DNA of 13,603 nucleotides, taken from the NCBI GenBank assembly GCA_030639305.1, contig DAOWCY010000192.1:1-13603 (forward strand), written 5' to 3'. The stretch's first letter is position 1. The number at the start of each line of letters is the position of its first letter. Both the position numbers and the translations under genes were made by a program. Of the stretch, positions 1-6,118 are shown piece by piece. The notes beneath the pieces were generated by a model. It was not told the DNA's origin. It searched no databases and saw nothing but the letters and a program-made list of their open reading frames with translations. The stretch comes from JAGLQA01 sp023135565. Its GTDB lineage: Bacteria; Acidobacteriota; Aminicenantia; UBA2199.

Positions 1-2
1 GA

Positions 3-41
3 AAACAGGCCGAAGAGCTAATAGGGATGCGGTTATTGTAA
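3..41 (+). CDS. 3' end of an upstream gene (partial)
   Basis: The third frame reads KQAEELIGMRLL and then a TAA stop at 39-41. The short stretch looks like an ordinary charged/hydrophobic protein C-terminus, and the following bases to about 138 are AT-rich with stops in that frame. Only 12 codons are visible, so no family can be named. The alternative is that it is chance; the first and second frames are less protein-like here. Confidence 0.35.
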   Translation, partial: KQAEELIGMRLL

Positions 42-285
42 AGTTTTCCACAAAATACCGCCCCCCTATTTATTATTATATAGGCATAAGAAGCTTAACT
101 TTAGTTAATTTCTGTCTTGACAAAGGGGTCCACTTTAGACATCCGCGGCCCGGGTAAATAACAAAACGACTTCTCCTGGAAAAAATCCGGTAGATAATGT
201 TAAAAAGAGGGAAGTCGAAGCTTTATATTTAGAGTTATGCGAAGTCTATTTCCGGCAGGAGCAGTCCGGGAAACTGGAAAAACTC

Positions 286-681
286 TTGAAATGGTTAAGA
301 GCGGCATATCCCGGTTCCGCTGCGATTAAGAATTACTATGCTTATTTTTTGGTTTTGCAGGGCCGGGAATTAGGAAAAGCGTTAAGGTTGTCGGTGGAAA
401 CCCTGCAGGAAGAAGCCGGTAATATTGCTTTTATAGACACATATGGTTATATTCTTTTTAAATTGGGGCGCAGCGCTGAATCTATAAAATATCTAAGAAA
501 AGCCTATGAAGCGCATCCTTTAGAAGAAGATATTATCGACCATATCGTTGAATATTACCGGTTAAAAAAAGAGTATAAAAAGATAATCGAAATATATAAG
601 CGAGCCATCGAGGCAGGGGTGGATTTCGAAGACCGTTTAAAAGAAAAGTTAGCCGGGATAGAAAAATTATTTCTCTTGTAA
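286..681 (+). CDS. TPR-repeat protein, 5' end missing or start unrecognised
   Basis: The product is all-helical with the spacing of tetratricopeptide repeats: an Ala/Tyr/Gly/Leu helix pair around residues 45-80 (containing DTYGYILFKLGRSAESIKYL) and another around 85-118. Such repeats are protein-protein scaffolds; no catalytic residue is seen. The only recognised start codon in frame is the TTG at 286, which lies inside a helix and has no Shine-Dalgarno site. Reading upstream in the same frame, protein-like sequence (for example EALYLELCEVYF) continues to about position 181 and the frame stays open to the TAG at 136-138, with no ATG, GTG or TTG. So the coding remnant is probably longer than 131 residues, and the gene is either 5'-truncated, frameshifted or uses a rare start. 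Its 3' end overlaps the convergent zinc-ribbon gene by 15 bp. Confidence 0.6.
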   Translation: MKWLRAAYPGSAAIKNYYAYFLVLQGRELGKALRLSVETLQEEAGNIAFIDTYGYILFKLGRSAESIKYLRKAYEAHPLEEDIIDHIVEYYRLKKEYKKIIEIYKRAIEAGVDFEDRLKEKLAGIEKLFLL

Positions 682-915
682 AGATTTTTTAAAAATCTCT
701 TCTGCTTTCTTTTTTTTGGCTTGCTCTAAGTCTTGAGCTGAGAGGAAGCGTTCTTCGACTTTCTCTTTTTTTTCTTTTTCTTTGAGCAGCAGGTCGTCGA
801 AAGAAGTAACCTTTTTCTTTTTGGTCTTTTTATGCTGGACTACTGTTTTTTTTTCTATGTCCACCCACAGGTTGGAGTGGCACACCGGGCATTCTACTTC
901 GATTATTTCAGCCAT
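667..915 (-). CDS. Small zinc-ribbon-like, lysine-rich protein
   Basis: An 82-residue protein. Near the N-terminus is one CxxC knuckle (Cys9-Pro-Val-Cys12-His13) followed by a short beta-type stretch NLWVD, as in zinc-ribbon openings; His13 and His28 could complete a metal site because no second CxxC is present. From residue 30 the chain is a highly charged Lys/Glu helix, probably coiled coil. I know no assigned function; nucleic-acid or protein binding is a guess from composition. The ATG has no Shine-Dalgarno site, and the promoter boxes at 922-950 place transcription start at or within a base or two of the ATG, so the message may be leaderless. The 3' end overlaps the convergent TPR gene. 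Confidence 0.65.
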   Translation of the reverse strand: MAEIIEVECPVCHSNLWVDIEKKTVVQHKKTKKKKVTSFDDLLLKEKEKKEKVEERFLSAQDLEQAKKKKAEEIFKKSLQEK

Positions 916-921
916 GTTTTT

Positions 922-950
922 ATTTTATTACAAAACCGAAAAATTTTCAA
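922..950 (-). promoter_or_regulatory. Sigma-70-like promoter of the zinc-ribbon gene
   Basis: On the minus strand TTGAAA (950-945), a 17-base spacer and TAAAAT (927-922). Seven bases further is the first base of the ATG at 915, so the predicted mRNA is leaderless or nearly so. Confidence 0.55.
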
Positions 951-959
951 CCCCGGCGT

Positions 960-1064
960 GTAACTATTCAGTTTTGAATAAATCGGTCCTCAAATAGTTC
1001 ATTCCCGATTTGTTTAGTGATTGAAGGGCGGATAGACTCAATTCTCCCAAAACTGAATGGTTAC
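960..1064. repeat. Three-way-junction inverted repeat
   Basis: Outer arms GTAACTATTCAGTTTTG (960-976) and CAAAACTGAATGGTTAC (1048-1064) pair over 17 bp with one T:G wobble. Inside are two smaller stems: AAATCGG (980-986) with CCGATTT (1005-1011), and ATTGA (1020-1024) with TCAAT (1038-1042). The whole can fold as a closed outer stem carrying two hairpins. It lies between two divergent promoters. It may be a small mobile-element remnant or a structured RNA. Confidence 0.6.
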
Positions 1065-1065
1065 G

Positions 1066-1116
1066 TTTTCCGGGCTTGTTTTGAAGAGGTGATTATGGTA
1101 TAAATAACCCGGAAAA
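1066..1116 (+). promoter_or_regulatory. Promoter of the HD-GYP gene inside a 9-bp inverted repeat
   Basis: TTGTTT (1076-1081), a 17-base spacer and TATAAA (1099-1104) form a good promoter, with start expected near 1111. The pair is bracketed by TTTTCCGGG (1066-1074) and CCCGGAAAA (1108-1116), exact inverted copies. A repressor binding both arms, or a looped complex, would cover the promoter; this regulatory reading is inference. Confidence 0.5.
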
Positions 1117-1141
1117 TGAAAAATAAAACAGGGCTAAAACC

Positions 1142-2716
1142 ATGGCAAGAACAAATAAAATCCTGCTCGTTGACGATGACCGGGAAATTATCGAGTACCA
1201 CCAAACTTTGTTAGCAGGGGAATACGAAACCTGCACAGCCGGAACAGGGCGGGAAGCGCTGACCGGCATTGAAAAACACAACCCGGACCTGATCTTATTA
1301 GATGTGGGACTGCCCGATTTTAACGGTATCGAAATGTGCAAAAAAATCAGGGAAAAAGATATTTCCCACCATATCCCCATCATAATCGTTACCGCCTCAA
1401 AAAACTATGAAGACAAAATAAAAGCTCTCGATGCCGGGGCCAACGACTACCTGAATAAACCCATCGACCGGCTCGAACTGCTGTTAAAAATAAAAAACCT
1501 CCTGCAAACAAAAAATTTGCACGACCAATTACACGACTCCCTTAACGGTATTACTACTATTAACAACATCTCCGATTTGATTATGAGAAATTTCGACCCC
1601 AATTACTTCGATTTCAAACGGGACTTCTATCTCCTGCTGAAAGATTATACCTCGCAAATAGAAAACAGCGACGAATTACCGGCCTATATTATGACCGCTT
1701 TTAAACACGAAGATGACATGCTCCATTCCATACTCTACAAAATAGCGGACAAGAAATTAGAAAAAATCGCGGACCCCCTATATATCGACAAATTTCAAGA
1801 CTTTGCCGTCAGCGCCGGGGAGAAAAACGTCTGTTTCGCCAACCTGTCGGAAACAGGAACGTCCTGCGCCGACTTCCAGGGTAAGTTTCACCCCCAGGTG
1901 CTGGAAAAAACCGGCGAAATCCGGAATTTCATCAGTTATCACGGCCAGGAGGTTTTTATAATCGCTTTTAACTACAAAATACCGGTAAACCGCCTGATGG
2001 CTCAAGCGCTGAAAAGTTTCACCCTGCACGGCAGTTTTTTTAAGGTAATCCAGGACCAGTTGGGCGAAGTGCGGGATGCTTATCTCTATTCCTTAAATTC
2101 CCTGGCCCGGGCTGCTGAAGTGAACGACCAGGTTACCGGGGCTCATATCATCAGGGTCAATTACTACTCCCGTTTAACTGCCCAAAAACTCGGGCTGCCG
2201 CCTGATATGGTGAGCGATATTTTTAATATGGCGCAGATGCATGATATCGGCAAGATTCATATCCCCACCGGTATCCTGCGCAAGCCGGGCAAATTGAATG
2301 AAGAGGAATGGCAGGAGATGAGAAAGCACCCTGCTTATGGGGCGAAGATTATAGGTGATTCCCGTTATATGAAGGTGGCGCGGAATATTTGTCTCGGTCA
2401 CCATGAAAATTTCGACGGTTCCGGTTATCCTTTAGGCAGGAAAGGTGAGGCTATCCCCGTAGAGGCCAGGATTGTGCGCTTGGCCGATGTGTATGATTCC
2501 CTACGCAGTCCCCGGCATTATAAACCGGCCTTTTCCCACGAAAAGACCTATGACATTATTGTTAATGGGTCGGACAGGGTGCGGCCGGAGCATTTTGATC
2601 CGCGGCTGCCGGCTATTTTCATAGAGCACCACCGGGAGTTTGCCCGGATTTACGAAGAGCTCACCGCGAAATACGAAAATAAAAACGAAGAAAAATTACC
2701 GGATAGTTTTTTATAA
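1142..2716 (+). CDS. Response regulator with HD-GYP cyclic-di-GMP phosphodiesterase domain
   Basis: A cytoplasmic two-component output protein expected to hydrolyse cyclic di-GMP. Residues 5-122 are a receiver domain with the acidic pocket Asp11-Asp13, phospho-acceptor Asp54 (LLLDVGLP), Thr84 and Lys106 before Pro107. Residues about 125-320 are a linking region I cannot assign. The C-terminal part from about 325 is an HD-GYP domain: His367-Asp368 in HDIGK, His420-His421-Glu422, and the signature Asp-Gly-Ser-Gly-Tyr-Pro at 425-430, so all hallmark catalytic and signature residues are present. The layout matches RpfG-type regulators, but the 200-residue middle makes it longer. Start: ATG at 1142 with AGGG at 1130-1133, eight bases away. 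No histidine kinase is adjacent, so its sensor is elsewhere. Confidence 0.93.
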   Translation: MARTNKILLVDDDREIIEYHQTLLAGEYETCTAGTGREALTGIEKHNPDLILLDVGLPDFNGIEMCKKIREKDISHHIPIIIVTASKNYEDKIKALDAGANDYLNKPIDRLELLLKIKNLLQTKNLHDQLHDSLNGITTINNISDLIMRNFDPNYFDFKRDFYLLLKDYTSQIENSDELPAYIMTAFKHEDDMLHSILYKIADKKLEKIADPLYIDKFQDFAVSAGEKNVCFANLSETGTSCADFQGKFHPQVLEKTGEIRNFISYHGQEVFIIAFNYKIPVNRLMAQALKSFTLHGSFFKVIQDQLGEVRDAYLYSLNSLARAAEVNDQVTGAHIIRVNYYSRLTAQKLGLPPDMVSDIFNMAQMHDIGKIHIPTGILRKPGKLNEEEWQEMRKHPAYGAKIIGDSRYMKVARNICLGHHENFDGSGYPLGRKGEAIPVEARIVRLADVYDSLRSPRHYKPAFSHEKTYDIIVNGSDRVRPEHFDPRLPAIFIEHHREFARIYEELTAKYENKNEEKLPDSFL

Positions 2717-2741
2717 CCGCCCCCTGTTAAGAAATTACTTT

Positions 2742-2808
2742 GCCTCCGGCGGCCCTGCCGGGAGCCAAACTTTTGTAAAAGTTTGATCAAAACTTTTGTT
2801 TAAAAAAC
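2742..2808. repeat. Dispersed repeat copy A (left-end type)
   Basis: Begins with the family end GCCTCCGGCGGC (2742-2753), continues with CCTGCCGGGAGCC, then alternating arms AAACTTTT / AAAAGTTT / AAACTTTT (2767-2797). It lies between the convergent HD-GYP and alkyltransferase genes, where its hairpins could also act as a two-way terminator. No target duplication is obvious. Confidence 0.7.
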
Positions 2809-2846
2809 GCTGACAGCTATACTTGTAGGGGAGGTATACAGGCGTT

Positions 2847-3329
2847 TCATTTTGTTTTATGCTGTTTTTCGTGGTTTAGGAGCCACTCTTTGCGCGGGAT
2901 ACCGGCCCCGAAACCGGTGAGGGTGCCGTTTTGGCCGACAACGCGGTGGCAGGGAACAACTATAGTGAGAGGGTTTTTCCCATTCGCGCCGCCTACTGCG
3001 CGGCAGGCTTTTTTGTTTCCCATTTTTTCCGCCTGCAGGCCATAGGAAATCGTTTCGCCGTAGGGGATTTTTTGCAATTGCTGCCAGGCTTTTTTTTGAA
3101 AATCGCTGCCCACGGGGAGTAATTTTAGGGAAAACTCTTTCCGTTCGCCTTTAAAATATTCATCCAACTGGGTAACGCACTCTTGTAGGCAGGCGGGGGT
3201 GCCGACGCCGGTTTCCGCCACATCATCGACAAAGAGAATGGATAGGATTCCAGCTTCGCTGCCGGTTATTTCCAGGGCGCCGATTTCGGATTTGTAATAG
3301 GTTTTGCTTATATTTTTTATATCGTTCAT
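2847..3329 (-). CDS. ogt: Methylated-DNA--protein-cysteine S-methyltransferase
   Basis: A suicidal DNA repair protein that moves the alkyl group of O6-alkylguanine onto its own cysteine. The active-site motif Pro-Cys-His-Arg is at residues 126-129 (Cys127), preceded by the recognition-helix segment with the arginine finger and CRAVGGANGKNP, and followed by the conserved FGAGIPRKEWLL helix. The N-terminal part is the usual variable beta/alpha domain. At 160 residues it matches bacterial single-domain Ogt proteins and has no Ada domain. I chose the ATG at 3329 over one nine codons upstream because AGGTGA (3339-3334) lies just before it and the longer form would have to start upstream of the predicted transcription start. 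It is a single gene, followed by a repeat. Confidence 0.93.
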   Translation of the reverse strand: MNDIKNISKTYYKSEIGALEITGSEAGILSILFVDDVAETGVGTPACLQECVTQLDEYFKGERKEFSLKLLPVGSDFQKKAWQQLQKIPYGETISYGLQAEKMGNKKACRAVGGANGKNPLTIVVPCHRVVGQNGTLTGFGAGIPRKEWLLNHEKQHKTK

Positions 3330-3346
3330 TGTTTCACCTGGATTAT

Positions 3347-3375
3347 ATTTTAACACTACATGATTATTTTTGCAA
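3347..3375 (-). promoter_or_regulatory. Promoter of the alkyltransferase gene
   Basis: On the minus strand TTGCAA (3375-3370), a 17-base spacer and TAAAAT (3352-3347), with start expected near 3340, directly ahead of the AGGTGA site. An overlapping TATAAT at 3347-3342 would start within the ribosome site and is less likely. Confidence 0.45.
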
Positions 3376-3397
3376 TCGCTTTCAAACCATCAACTTT

Positions 3398-3715
3398 GCC
3401 TCCGGCGGGCAGGGGGCGCTTTTGGAATGCGCGGTGTGCCGCACCCACGCAAGTGGGTACCCCCTGCACCGCGAAACTTCCGCAAAACTTTTGTTAAGCT
3501 CAGCGTTTGGGCAAATTCCCGGACGTCGAAACATGGGCACAAACGTTTGCTAAATAGAAGTTTTGGGAGTCAGGAAGGGTGCGGCGCACCCAGCCTATTA
3601 GCCGCTTCGCGGCAGGAGCCTATAAAGGGTGTTTCTTGTGCTGAGAAGCGTATCGCTCATCAAAAGTTTTGGGAGTCCAGAACCCTTTTTCAAAAGGGTT
3701 TTGGCCGCCGGAGGC
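3398..3715. mobile_element. MITE-like element, 318 bp (copy B)
   Basis: Bounded by GCCTCCGGCGGG (3398-3409; one mismatch to the family end) and the inverted end GCCGCCGGAGGC (3704-3715). Inside is a chain of hairpins: GCGGTG/CACCGC (3431-3436, 3467-3472) enclosing ACCCAC-GCAA-GTGGGT (3443-3458), GGGTGC/GCACCC (3577-3591), GCCGC-TTCG-CGGC (3601-3613) and AACCCTTTT/AAAAGGGTT (3681-3700). No transposase is encoded; an open frame of 132 codons across it has no protein-like character. Much of its second half is shared with the copy at 8709-8922. It sits upstream of the polyferredoxin gene. Confidence 0.65.
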
Positions 3716-3742
3716 CCGGTTTTTCTTTTGCCCGGCAAAACC

Positions 3743-3784
3743 GTAACATATGTTACAGAAAGAGCTAATGCCTGTTGTTATACT
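3743..3784 (+). promoter_or_regulatory. 14-bp palindromic operator and candidate promoter of the polyferredoxin gene
   Basis: GTAACATATGTTAC at 3743-3756 is a perfect palindrome. A -10-like TATACT lies at 3779-3784 with no good -35 at the right distance. With a start near 3791 the palindrome centre falls at about -41.5, the classical position for a class II activator such as a Crp/Fnr-family protein. The position is seen; the identity of the regulator is not. Confidence 0.45.
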
Positions 3785-3858
3785 AAATTTTAACAGTAGC
3801 GGACTTGATTTTTTCCCCGAAATCTATTATCGTTAGGAATGCAAGAGGTGTTCGACGA

Positions 3859-5274
3859 ATGATTTTCTTAAAATTATTACCGGTTTTTTTGTCTTTTTTG
3901 TTTATGGCGGCCCATTTTTCGCGAGCTTCGCAGGACTGGACAGCCCTGCTGTGCCTTGTTTTACCTTTTCTCCTGCTGCATAAGAAGAGATGGGTAAAGA
4001 GGGTTTTCCAGTTTCTTCATATCGCAGGCGGATATATCTGGGTTCAACACACCGTCGGGCTGGTGCAGATCAGGGCGGATAACGGTCTTCCCTGGGTGCG
4101 GCTGGCTGTGATCCTGGCAGCGGTGGCCCTGTTTACCGCTGCCTCAGCCTTAATATACGAAAGCAAAAGAATGCGCCGCATTTACGACAGCGACCCCAAC
4201 AGCCCGGTTCCCGGTACGGCTGCTTTTATACTCACCGCGGCTCTTTTAACTATTATCCGCTTTAAGGTCGGTTTCCCGGTGCTGTTGTTAGAGCGGTTCC
4301 TGCCCGGATCAGGCTGGATCGAAGTGGCACTGCTGGCTCTTTATGCCAGTTGGCTCTGCGACAAAATGTTCGCCGCGGATGAGAAGAAAAAACCCGGGAT
4401 ACGGAGCCGCCTGTGGACTTTTTTTTCCATTGTTTTTTTTCTACAATTCTTTATAGGACTGGCCGGCATCGAAGAGTTCCTGATGACCGGCAAACTTCAC
4501 CTGCCCGTACCGGCTATGATTCTTGCCGGGCCTTTTTTTAGAGGTGAGGGTTTTTTTATGCTGGTTCTTTTTCTTGTGACGGTTTTGCTCACCGGCCCGG
4601 CCTGGTGCAGTTTCCTCTGCTATATCGGCGCCTGGGACAACCGGTTGGCAGCGCTCAAGCGGCGGCGGACGGCTTCCGCAGCCTATGAAAGTGATAAAAA
4701 AAACAGGGACGACGCTAAAGTTCATTCTTCAAACAAAGCGACGCCAGGTATTAATAAAGAATTCACGGCGTCGTTTTCAATAAAACATAAAAATTTGATC
4801 CGCGTTGTTATATTTTTTTTAGTGGTGATAACAGCGCTTATTTTAAGATGGCTTGGCGCGTCTGCTGCGCTGGCTGCCGGTTTTGGACTCTTTTTCGGCC
4901 TAATGGGCGTGGGGGTAATGGTGTTTATCTCCCGCAAAAAAGGAATAATGACCCACTGCGTTATTTATTGCCCCATCGGTTTGGCGGCGAATCTACTTGG
5001 CCGCTTATCGCCTTTTCGCCTGCGCATAGGAGATTCTTGCAGCGAATGTTCGGCCTGCGCTCCGGCCTGCCGCTATGATGCCCTCACTGAGAGAGATATC
5101 AAAAAACGACGCCCCGGGCTTACCTGCACCCTATGCGGCGACTGCCGGGCTAGCTGCAAAGAAGATGCCATTCAATACCGCTTTTTCAAGCTCAAACCCA
5201 GGACCGCCCGGATGCTTTTTTATGTATTGGTGATTACTTTCCATGCTGTCTTTTTGGGGGTTGCCCGCATATAG
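3859..5274 (+). CDS. Membrane-bound polyferredoxin, NapH/NosR-like 4Fe-4S protein
   Basis: An integral membrane redox protein expected to pass electrons between the quinone pool and a periplasmic or cytoplasmic partner. About ten hydrophobic segments span the chain, including one at the very N-terminus and one at the C-terminus. Family signatures are a CxxxC (Cys250, Cys254, in WCSFLCYIG) and a second CxxxCP (Cys367, Cys371), then two 4Fe-4S ferredoxin motifs: Cys394, 397, 400, 404 and Cys423, 426, 429, 433. The first CxxxC lacks the usual following proline. I chose ATG 3859 (AAGAGGTG at 3843-3850) over a TTG 18 codons upstream, which has no ribosome site. It stands alone without a nitrate, nitrous oxide or other reductase, so its partner cannot be named. 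The long N-terminal membrane region before the first motif is not typical of short NapH. Confidence 0.8.
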   Translation: MIFLKLLPVFLSFLFMAAHFSRASQDWTALLCLVLPFLLLHKKRWVKRVFQFLHIAGGYIWVQHTVGLVQIRADNGLPWVRLAVILAAVALFTAASALIYESKRMRRIYDSDPNSPVPGTAAFILTAALLTIIRFKVGFPVLLLERFLPGSGWIEVALLALYASWLCDKMFAADEKKKPGIRSRLWTFFSIVFFLQFFIGLAGIEEFLMTGKLHLPVPAMILAGPFFRGEGFFMLVLFLVTVLLTGPAWCSFLCYIGAWDNRLAALKRRRTASAAYESDKKNRDDAKVHSSNKATPGINKEFTASFSIKHKNLIRVVIFFLVVITALILRWLGASAALAAGFGLFFGLMGVGVMVFISRKKGIMTHCVIYCPIGLAANLLGRLSPFRLRIGDSCSECSACAPACRYDALTERDIKKRRPGLTCTLCGDCRASCKEDAIQYRFFKLKPRTARMLFYVLVITFHAVFLGVARI

Positions 5275-5357
5275 CACAAAAATTACGCAGAATTCCCGCT
5301 ACCTCACGCGTTACCCGAAAGATTCGGCTGCTGCGTGCACATGGGATGATAAAAAAA

Positions 5358-5583
5358 GCCCCCCCTGCCGCCGGAGGCAATTTTGGTGAGAAATCAAGGT
5401 GCGCATAAAATTTCGACCCAACTTATTGAAATTAACTCTAAATTGTACTACTATTAAATAATGGAAAAATTTGAAACCTTTTCTACTACCGCCGATGTGG
5501 GCGTCAAAATTCAAGGCAAAGGCTTTGCCGGACTTTTTATAAGCGCAGTAAAAGGCTTGAACCTGCTGCTCTTCGGCGATAAT
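5358..5583. repeat. Archease cassette, copy 1 of a near-identical duplication
   Basis: This segment matches 8441-8665 with three substitutions and one base in a C-run. It starts just before a GCCGCCGGAGGC repeat end (5367-5378) and covers the whole upstream region plus the first 41 codons of archease. After a 258-bp stretch absent from the second copy, similarity resumes at 5842-5880. The 80 bases between the polyferredoxin stop and this cassette hold only a small hairpin, CCGAA/TTCGG (5315-5327), with outer arms ACGCAG/CTGCGT. Confidence 0.9.
5426..5454 (+). promoter_or_regulatory. Promoter of archease (leaderless)
   Basis: TTGAAA (5426-5431), a 17-base spacer and TACTAT (5449-5454); the seventh base after the -10 box is the A of the ATG at 5461. 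No Shine-Dalgarno site precedes the gene, which agrees with a leaderless mRNA. Confidence 0.5.
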
Positions 5584-5880
5584 ACCGGCAGCCCGGCAAA
5601 CACCGGCCCGGCAGCTTATCTTTTCGAGTATCGCGGAGACAGCGCCGAAAACGTCCTGGTAAACCTCCTGTCCGAAATACTTTTCCTGCTGCAAAACCGG
5701 GACAAAATAACCACCGGCCTCGAAATAAAAAAAATAGAAGAAAATTACCTAAAAGCAGAACTGCTGCTGATCGACTCTAACCTATTACCGGAAATGGAGA
5801 TCAAGTCGGTAACTTACCATAATTTGCACATTCGCGATAATAAAGGAGTCAAGTATGCAGAGATCGTTTTCGATATCTGA
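5461..5880 (+). CDS. Archease, RtcB RNA-ligase activator
   Basis: Archease is the small protein partner that speeds guanylylation of the RNA ligase RtcB and makes it multiple-turnover. The 139-residue length is typical. Family signatures are present in order: the N-terminal Thr-Ala-Asp-Val-Gly (residues 10-14, with the metal-site aspartate Asp12), a middle LLSEILFLLQ helix, the motif KSVTYHNL near residue 115, and the C-terminal strand ending Phe-Asp-Ile (137-139), whose aspartate also belongs to the metal site in the family. ATG 5461 is the only sensible start; no ribosome site is seen, and the predicted transcript begins at it. rtcB is 3 kb downstream on the same strand, with a deleted copy of this gene immediately before it. 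Confidence 0.9.
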   Translation: MEKFETFSTTADVGVKIQGKGFAGLFISAVKGLNLLLFGDNTGSPANTGPAAYLFEYRGDSAENVLVNLLSEILFLLQNRDKITTGLEIKKIEENYLKAELLLIDSNLLPEMEIKSVTYHNLHIRDNKGVKYAEIVFDI

Positions 5881-6066
5881 TGCCCCGGCGGCCCTGCAAT
5901 GCTGTTGCTTTAAGGAGAAAAGATGCCTCCGGCGGCTCTCCGAGGGCCAGGGGGAGGCTCCCCCTGGACCCCCATTATTGCTTCGCAAAACACACCAAGC
6001 CTTAAGACAATAGTATTGGGCGGCCCTGCCGGGGGCCGACCCCATTAAGTTTATCGTTGGGGGTGC
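5881..6066. repeat. Mosaic of repeat fragments after archease
   Basis: Holds a degenerate end at 5882-5893, a full end GCCTCCGGCGGC at 5925-5936, a GGGGGAGGCTCCCCCT hairpin, and a 44-bp block (6020-6063) that matches 8716-8759 with one mismatch and contains a CCCCA/TGGGG stem. It directly abuts the truncated S74-protein gene. No gene of its own is visible. Confidence 0.75.
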
Positions 6067-6118
6067 CGAAAAAAAATCCTTTAGTAGGTGGGATATTGGA
6101 ATTCAACCCGGCACAAAT

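Noticed and set aside
117..122. TTGACA as a -35 box for the TPR gene
   Set aside because: No -10-like hexamer lies 15-19 bases downstream; the region there is GC-rich.
3370..3768. 132-codon open frame across the repeat element
   Set aside because: It runs through hairpins and both element ends, has no ribosome site and no protein-like composition; it is open by chance.
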